Positions 12,657 to 15,060 of a DNA stretch of 15,060 nt are shown here, piece after piece (position 1 is the first letter of the stretch; every line of letters starts with the position of its first letter). The stretch is from Alphaproteobacteria bacterium. GTDB taxonomy: Bacteria > Pseudomonadota > Alphaproteobacteria > UBA2136 > UBA6156. The notes beneath the pieces are model-generated. The model ran no database searches and was not told the origin of the DNA. It worked only from the letters and a program-made list of their open reading frames with translations. The position numbers and the translations under genes are program-made. The stretch covers positions 1 to 15,060 of the forward strand of contig JAIXZU010000056.1 of assembly GCA_027489415.1 (NCBI GenBank). Reading direction: 5' to 3'.

Positions 12657-12691
12657 TGATCACTGATCCCTGATCCCTGATCACTGATCAC
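12657..12691. repeat. Heptamer array (TGATCNC), five units, at the fliR/fliX junction
   Basis: Five units in perfect register: TGATCAC, TGATCCC, TGATCCC, TGATCAC, TGATCAC. The fliR stop codon (TGA on the minus strand, plus-strand 12681-12683) and its last two to three codons come from the array, and it fills nearly the whole fliR-fliX gap. It is closely related to the array inside flgH. Confidence 0.9.
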
Positions 12692-13454
12692 TCTCAACCT
12701 GGAATAACGTCAGTTTACTCTGTGTCGTCGTCGCCCACAACTGCAACATGCTGGAAAGCCCCGCCACCAGCAGCAGTAAACTGACGGTGATCGACACCGG
12801 CACGCTCACAAAGAAGGTCTGCAGCTGGGGCACTAGTCGGTTCAGCACCCCGAACAACGCGTTCGCCAGCACACCGGCCACGATAATCGGCGCCGCCAGC
12901 TGCACGCCAAGCCGCGTCACAATCACCAGCATCTCAACGTAGGCGGCACTAATATCTCCCACATCCGGCAGCACACCGGGCTTGAAAATCGTGTAACTCT
13001 CCACAATTGCTAAAATCAGCTGGTGGTGAAGGTTCAACCCCAGCAGCACCACGCTGGCACACAGGGTTAAAAACACCGCGGGCGCACCGGTGTTGGTCGC
13101 GGTTTGCGGGTCAAAGAGGCTGGCACTCTGGAAACCCGCCAGAAACGCAATTAACTCCCCCGCCAGGCTCATCGCCACCATCATTAGCCGCGCGCCCAGC
13201 CCCAGCAAAATCCCCATCACCAGCTCACTGAACACCAGCAGCACCATGTCGCCGGTGCGCGCCGGCATGGCGGGCACATAGGTCTGGAGCGCCGGCATCA
13301 GAATAAACGAAATCCCCACCACGAGCAGCAGGCGCGCGCGCACGTTAATGCTCGGGTCACTTAGCGCGGGGAACACCATCATCGCGGCCCCCACCCGTAC
13401 CAGAATCAGGAAGAACGGGAAAACCAGCAGTTCAGCCAGCGGCAAACCGCCCAT
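12681..13454 (-). CDS. fliR: Flagellar type III export protein FliR
   Basis: 257 residues, typical for FliR, an inner-membrane part of the export gate (FliP/FliQ/FliR). It is highly hydrophobic with several membrane segments. Recognisable blocks are FPFFLILVRVGAAMMVFPAL, then LVMGILLGLGARLMMVAMSL, then AGFQSASLFDPQTATNTGAP (family: F-D-P-x-x-x), and LANALFGVLNRLVPQLQTFF with the end segment VSVPVSITVSLLLLV. It starts three bases after the fliQ stop with GAGGA as ribosome site, so the two are translationally linked. The last residues (ESDQ and the stop) are encoded by a heptamer repeat. Confidence 0.96.
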   Translation of the reverse strand: MGGLPLAELLVFPFFLILVRVGAAMMVFPALSDPSINVRARLLLVVGISFILMPALQTYVPAMPARTGDMVLLVFSELVMGILLGLGARLMMVAMSLAGELIAFLAGFQSASLFDPQTATNTGAPAVFLTLCASVVLLGLNLHHQLILAIVESYTIFKPGVLPDVGDISAAYVEMLVIVTRLGVQLAAPIIVAGVLANALFGVLNRLVPQLQTFFVSVPVSITVSLLLLVAGLSSMLQLWATTTQSKLTLFQVESDQ

Positions 13455-13457
13455 GGC

Positions 13458-13751
13458 TTATTCCTCGGCCCCGGGCACAACCACGGGTTCAATCGCCGCA
13501 ATGCGGGAATACAGGCTCTCGGTCAGCTGCTGCATCTGGCTGGACATAAACGGCAGCGTCACCAGCATCACCGCAAATACCAGAATAATTTTCGGCACGA
13601 ACGTCAGCGTCACTTCCTGAATACTGGTCAGCGCCTGAAGGAGCGCCACCAGCAAACCCACCACCAGCGCCACCAACATGGTCGGCGCACTCACCCACAG
13701 CAGGGTCATCATGGCTTCACGCCCAATCGTGGCAACAGCGTCAGGTGTCAT
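13458..13751 (-). CDS. fliQ: Flagellar type III export protein FliQ
   Basis: 97 residues, slightly longer than the usual 88-90 because of a C-terminal extension (AAIEPVVVPGAEE). FliQ is a two-helix membrane component of the export gate. Typical blocks are REAMMTLLWVSAPTMLVALV, then GLLVALLQALTSIQEVTLTF (the conserved Q-A-x-T-x-I-Q-E-x-T-L-x-F-x-P-K signature continues as VPKI), and LVTLPFMSSQMQQLTES. The ATG at 13751 is used rather than a TTG two codons upstream. No clear ribosome site is visible. The gene is separated from fliE by a 611-bp repeat-filled gap. Confidence 0.95.
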   Translation of the reverse strand: MTPDAVATIGREAMMTLLWVSAPTMLVALVVGLLVALLQALTSIQEVTLTFVPKIILVFAVMLVTLPFMSSQMQQLTESLYSRIAAIEPVVVPGAEE

Positions 13752-13774
13752 AAGCAAAGCCTAGCACTGTCGCA

Positions 13775-13797
13775 GGGCAGGGGCCATCCCCCTGCCC
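13775..13797. other. Strong hairpin upstream of fliQ
   Basis: A 9-bp stem GGGCAGGGG / CCCCTGCCC (13775-13783 with 13789-13797) with a 5-base loop, 24 bp upstream of the fliQ start. A run of A follows on the plus strand, i.e. T residues come before the hairpin in the fliQ direction, which is the wrong order for a terminator. It could be a leader structure of the fliQ message. Confidence 0.5.
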
Positions 13798-13883
13798 AAA
13801 AAACAACTCATTTCCAGCACAACCCCCTTCCACCACCCAAGCCCTCAACCTCAGCGCCCCAGCGCTTCCTTTTTGCAATTTGA

Positions 13884-13971
13884 GGACGTTCGCATAGCGA
13901 TACGTCCGTCGCGCAGCGCATAGTGCAAAGGGGGATAGGATCTAAAGGAAAGGGGTCCCACCCTTTCCTTT
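13884..13971. other. Two further inverted repeats in the fliQ-fliE gap
   Basis: GGACGT-TCGC / GCGA-T-ACGTCC (13884-13893 with 13897-13907) forms a 10-bp stem with one bulged base and a 3-base loop. AAAGGAAAGGG / CCCTTTCCTTT (13944-13954 with 13961-13971) is a perfect 11-bp stem with loop GTCCCA. No T tract adjoins the second in either direction. Both belong to the structured repeat island 13752-14362, in which I see no gene. Confidence 0.55.
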
Positions 13972-13993
13972 GACTACCGCTGGGGGTGCAGGG

Positions 13994-14222
13994 GGTTTAT
14001 CCCCTGCCTGCGGGAACGAGGCGCAGCCGGAGTGAAGCAGCGAAGACGCGCAGCGTAAAAAATAAATGGGTTTATCCCCTGCTAGCGAGAGTGAGGCGAA
14101 GCCGTAACGTAGCCACGAAAACGCGCAGCGTAAAAAGAAGCGCAGAAGGTTTATCCCCTTCCACCAAAAACGAGGCGCAGCCGAAGTGAAGCAGCGACAA
14201 CGCGCAGCATAAATCTAAATGC
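13994..14222. repeat. Three-unit tandem array of about 75-79 bp
   Basis: Units begin at 13994, 14069 and 14148 with GGTTTATCCCC, then continue with a GAGGCG[CA]AGCCG block, an A-G-T-G-A-A-G-C-A-G-C-G-like block, and CGCGCAGC[GA]TAAA. The start of each unit can form a small hairpin, and the stem bases change together: GCAGGG...CCCTGC in unit 1 and GAAGG...CCTTC in unit 3. This suggests that structure is retained. The array lies between fliE and fliQ. Confidence 0.85.
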
Positions 14223-14241
14223 CGCAGGCATAAGCCCCCGC

Positions 14242-14348
14242 GCACGAGGCTGAAACGGTCATCCAGTTGGTTTTTGGCGTCCCGCAGTGTACAGAAATAC
14301 GTACATAAGGGGCGCCAAAAATCGACTGGTGCCCGTTTCAGTCCGTGC
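14242..14348. repeat. Long palindromic element, copy B, behind fliE
   Basis: Left arm 14242-14283 and right arm 14309-14348 are imperfect inverted repeats. The outer GCACG...GCTGAAACGG pairs with CCGTTTCAGTCCGTGC, and the inner CCAGTTGGTTTTTGGCG pairs with CGCCAAAAATCGACTGG. The spacer is 25 bases with an internal TGTAC / GTACA pair. Arm lengths, spacer length and arm sequence (TCATC-CAGT, TTTTGG) match copy A at 10935-11042. Confidence 0.85.
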
Positions 14349-14362
14349 CTCTCTCGAAGCCC

Positions 14363-14671
14363 TTAAACCGGCATTTGCATAATCTGCTGGTAAGCCTCAA
14401 CCGCGCGGTCCCGCACCGTCACCAGCGTCTGGAGCGTCAACTCCGCCTTGCTCACCGCCTGCACCACATCCTGCAATGCCACACTGTCACCTTGGGCTGC
14501 GGCCAGCGTCAAACTCTCGGCATTTTTCTGGGCATCCACGGCTTGTCCCACAAACCCTTTCAGCACCTCTCCAAAGCTGGCCGCAGGGTCAACGGCAGCC
14601 GCACTTCCCGCCGCACCGCCAATGCCACCAATACCACCAATCAAACTTGCCGCGGGTTTAGAGAGTTCCAT
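14363..14671 (-). CDS. fliE: Flagellar hook-basal body protein FliE
   Basis: 102 residues, normal for FliE, the adapter between the MS ring and the rod and an early export substrate. The N-terminal quarter is Gly/Ala-rich (IGGIGGIGGAAGSAAAVDP). The conserved part is FGEVLKGFVGQAVDAQKNAE, then VALQDVVQAVSKAELTLQ and RDRAVEAYQQIMQMPV, matching the family end R-x-K-x-x-x-A-Y-x-E-I-M-x-M-x-V. Only a weak purine-rich stretch (AAGAACC) precedes the ATG at 14671. It is separated from flgC by 43 bp that consist mostly of a heptamer array. Confidence 0.96.
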   Translation of the reverse strand: MELSKPAASLIGGIGGIGGAAGSAAAVDPAASFGEVLKGFVGQAVDAQKNAESLTLAAAQGDSVALQDVVQAVSKAELTLQTLVTVRDRAVEAYQQIMQMPV

Positions 14672-14682
14672 GGTTCTTATCT

Positions 14683-14710
14683 TTCTAACTTCTAACCTCT
14701 AACTTCTACC
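14683..14710. repeat. Heptamer array (NTCTAAC), four units, between flgC and fliE
   Basis: TTCTAAC, TTCTAAC, CTCTAAC, TTCTACC in register. In the transcribed (minus) direction it reads TAGAAGT, TAGAGGT, TAGAAGT: purine-rich units that lie just upstream of the fliE start. The unit family is the same as at 3915-3956. Confidence 0.85.
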
Positions 14711-14714
14711 CCCT

Positions 14715-15060
14715 CTATCGCAGCATGTCCAGCGTGCGTGTCGCCATCTCGCGGGCGGTGGTAATCGCGCTCAGGTTGGCCTCGTAGCTGCGCTGGGCTT
14801 CGCGCATGTTCATGCTCTCGGTGGTGGTGTTCACGTTCGGCATGGTCACAAACCCCTGCTCGTCGGCAAGCTCGCTCGCGGGGTTGTAAACGGTACGCAT
14901 GGGCGTGGTCATGTCGTCGCGGGTGGTGGCACGCACTTCACTCATGCCGGTGGCACGGTTCAACACGGTTTCAAACGACACCTGCTTGGCGCGGTAAGCT
15001 CATTGGCCGTTGGTGGCCTGCACGCTGTCGGCGTTGGCAATGTTCTCGGCCGCTGCTTTC
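14715..15060 (-). CDS. flgC: Flagellar basal-body rod protein FlgC, partial, interrupted by an in-frame TGA
   Basis: FlgC is a proximal-rod subunit. In one reading frame from the window edge the protein reads KAAAENIANADSVQATNGQ, then TGA at 15002-15000, then AYRAKQVSFETVLNRATG and onwards to VTMPNVNTTTESMNMREAQ and ATRTLDMLR. The first part matches the axial-protein N-terminal motif (A-E-N-I-A-N-A-D), and the part after the TGA matches the next FlgC segment (P-Y-R-R-K-x-V-x-F-E). The frame is therefore the same on both sides and only one codon is wrong. A GTG at 14981 could start a shortened protein but would lose the essential N-terminal helix. The gene is either inactivated, read through, or affected by a sequence error. 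Its 5' end is outside the window. Confidence 0.85.

Noticed and set aside
13752..13767. Sigma-54 promoter directly before fliQ on the minus strand
   Set aside because: GTGCTA-N4-TTTGC-like sequence has the right spacing, but the invariant GG at -24 is GT and it would leave no leader.
13986..14189. Plus-strand frame of 67 codons across the tandem array
   Set aside because: The translated product merely repeats the DNA array (R/S/K-rich), has no ribosome site, and is not preserved in unit 3.
13994..14222. CRISPR array
   Set aside because: Units are contiguous repeats without unique spacers of uniform length, and there are no cas genes nearby.
15000..15002. Reassigned UGA (tryptophan) code as explanation for the flgC stop
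   Set aside because: UGA ends fliR and the 89-aa gene, and TGG is used freely for Trp throughout, so the standard code applies.

Overview
The window looks like an alphaproteobacterial chromosome. It carries a flagellar basal-body and export locus. It has two near-perfect sigma-54 (RpoN) promoters in front of flagellar genes, a FliX-type class II flagellar regulator (known from alphaproteobacteria such as Caulobacter), and the gene order flgC-fliE-fliQ-fliR typical of that class. I cannot name the genus. Most intergenic spaces hold simple hairpin terminators, and many genes have clear Shine-Dalgarno sequences.

Region 1 (1-3893) is a housekeeping segment mixed with accessory genes. A partial GNAT acetyltransferase and two small, mutually similar unknown genes lie on the minus strand. 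Divergent from them is a divergent rbfA, followed by truB and rpsO on the plus strand. This is the remnant of the conserved infB-rbfA-truB-rpsO-pnp operon, but it is broken: infB does not precede rbfA, an unknown minus-strand gene (1530-2153) is wedged between rbfA and truB, and a Nudix hydrolase rather than pnp follows rpsO.

Region 2 (3915-7031) holds two c-di-GMP-family proteins on the minus strand. One is a REC-like/PAS/GGDEF/EAL protein whose GGDEF domain is degenerate. The other is a short protein with an even more degenerate GGDEF domain. Both keep an RxxD inhibitory-site motif, so they are more likely c-di-GMP sensors or a phosphodiesterase than cyclases.

Region 3 (7222-10555) is the rod and ring section: sigma-54 promoter, flgF, flgG, terminator, then a second sigma-54 promoter, a 61-residue membrane-tail peptide gene, flgA and flgH. 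Region 4 (10577-15060) is on the minus strand. In transcription order it reads flgC (with an in-frame TGA), fliE, a 611-bp repeat-filled gap, fliQ, fliR, fliX, flhB, and a 39-residue peptide gene.

The most unusual layer is repetitive DNA, of three kinds. First, at least six heptamer tandem arrays sit at gene edges, or inside truB and flgH, and sometimes provide the stop codon or N-terminal residues of the gene. Second, two copies of a roughly 107-bp long imperfect palindrome lie directly at the 3' ends of flhB and fliE. Third, a three-unit array of about 75-79 bp sits between fliE and fliQ. The strongest candidates for something undescribed are these repeat families and the small sigma-54-driven peptide gene.
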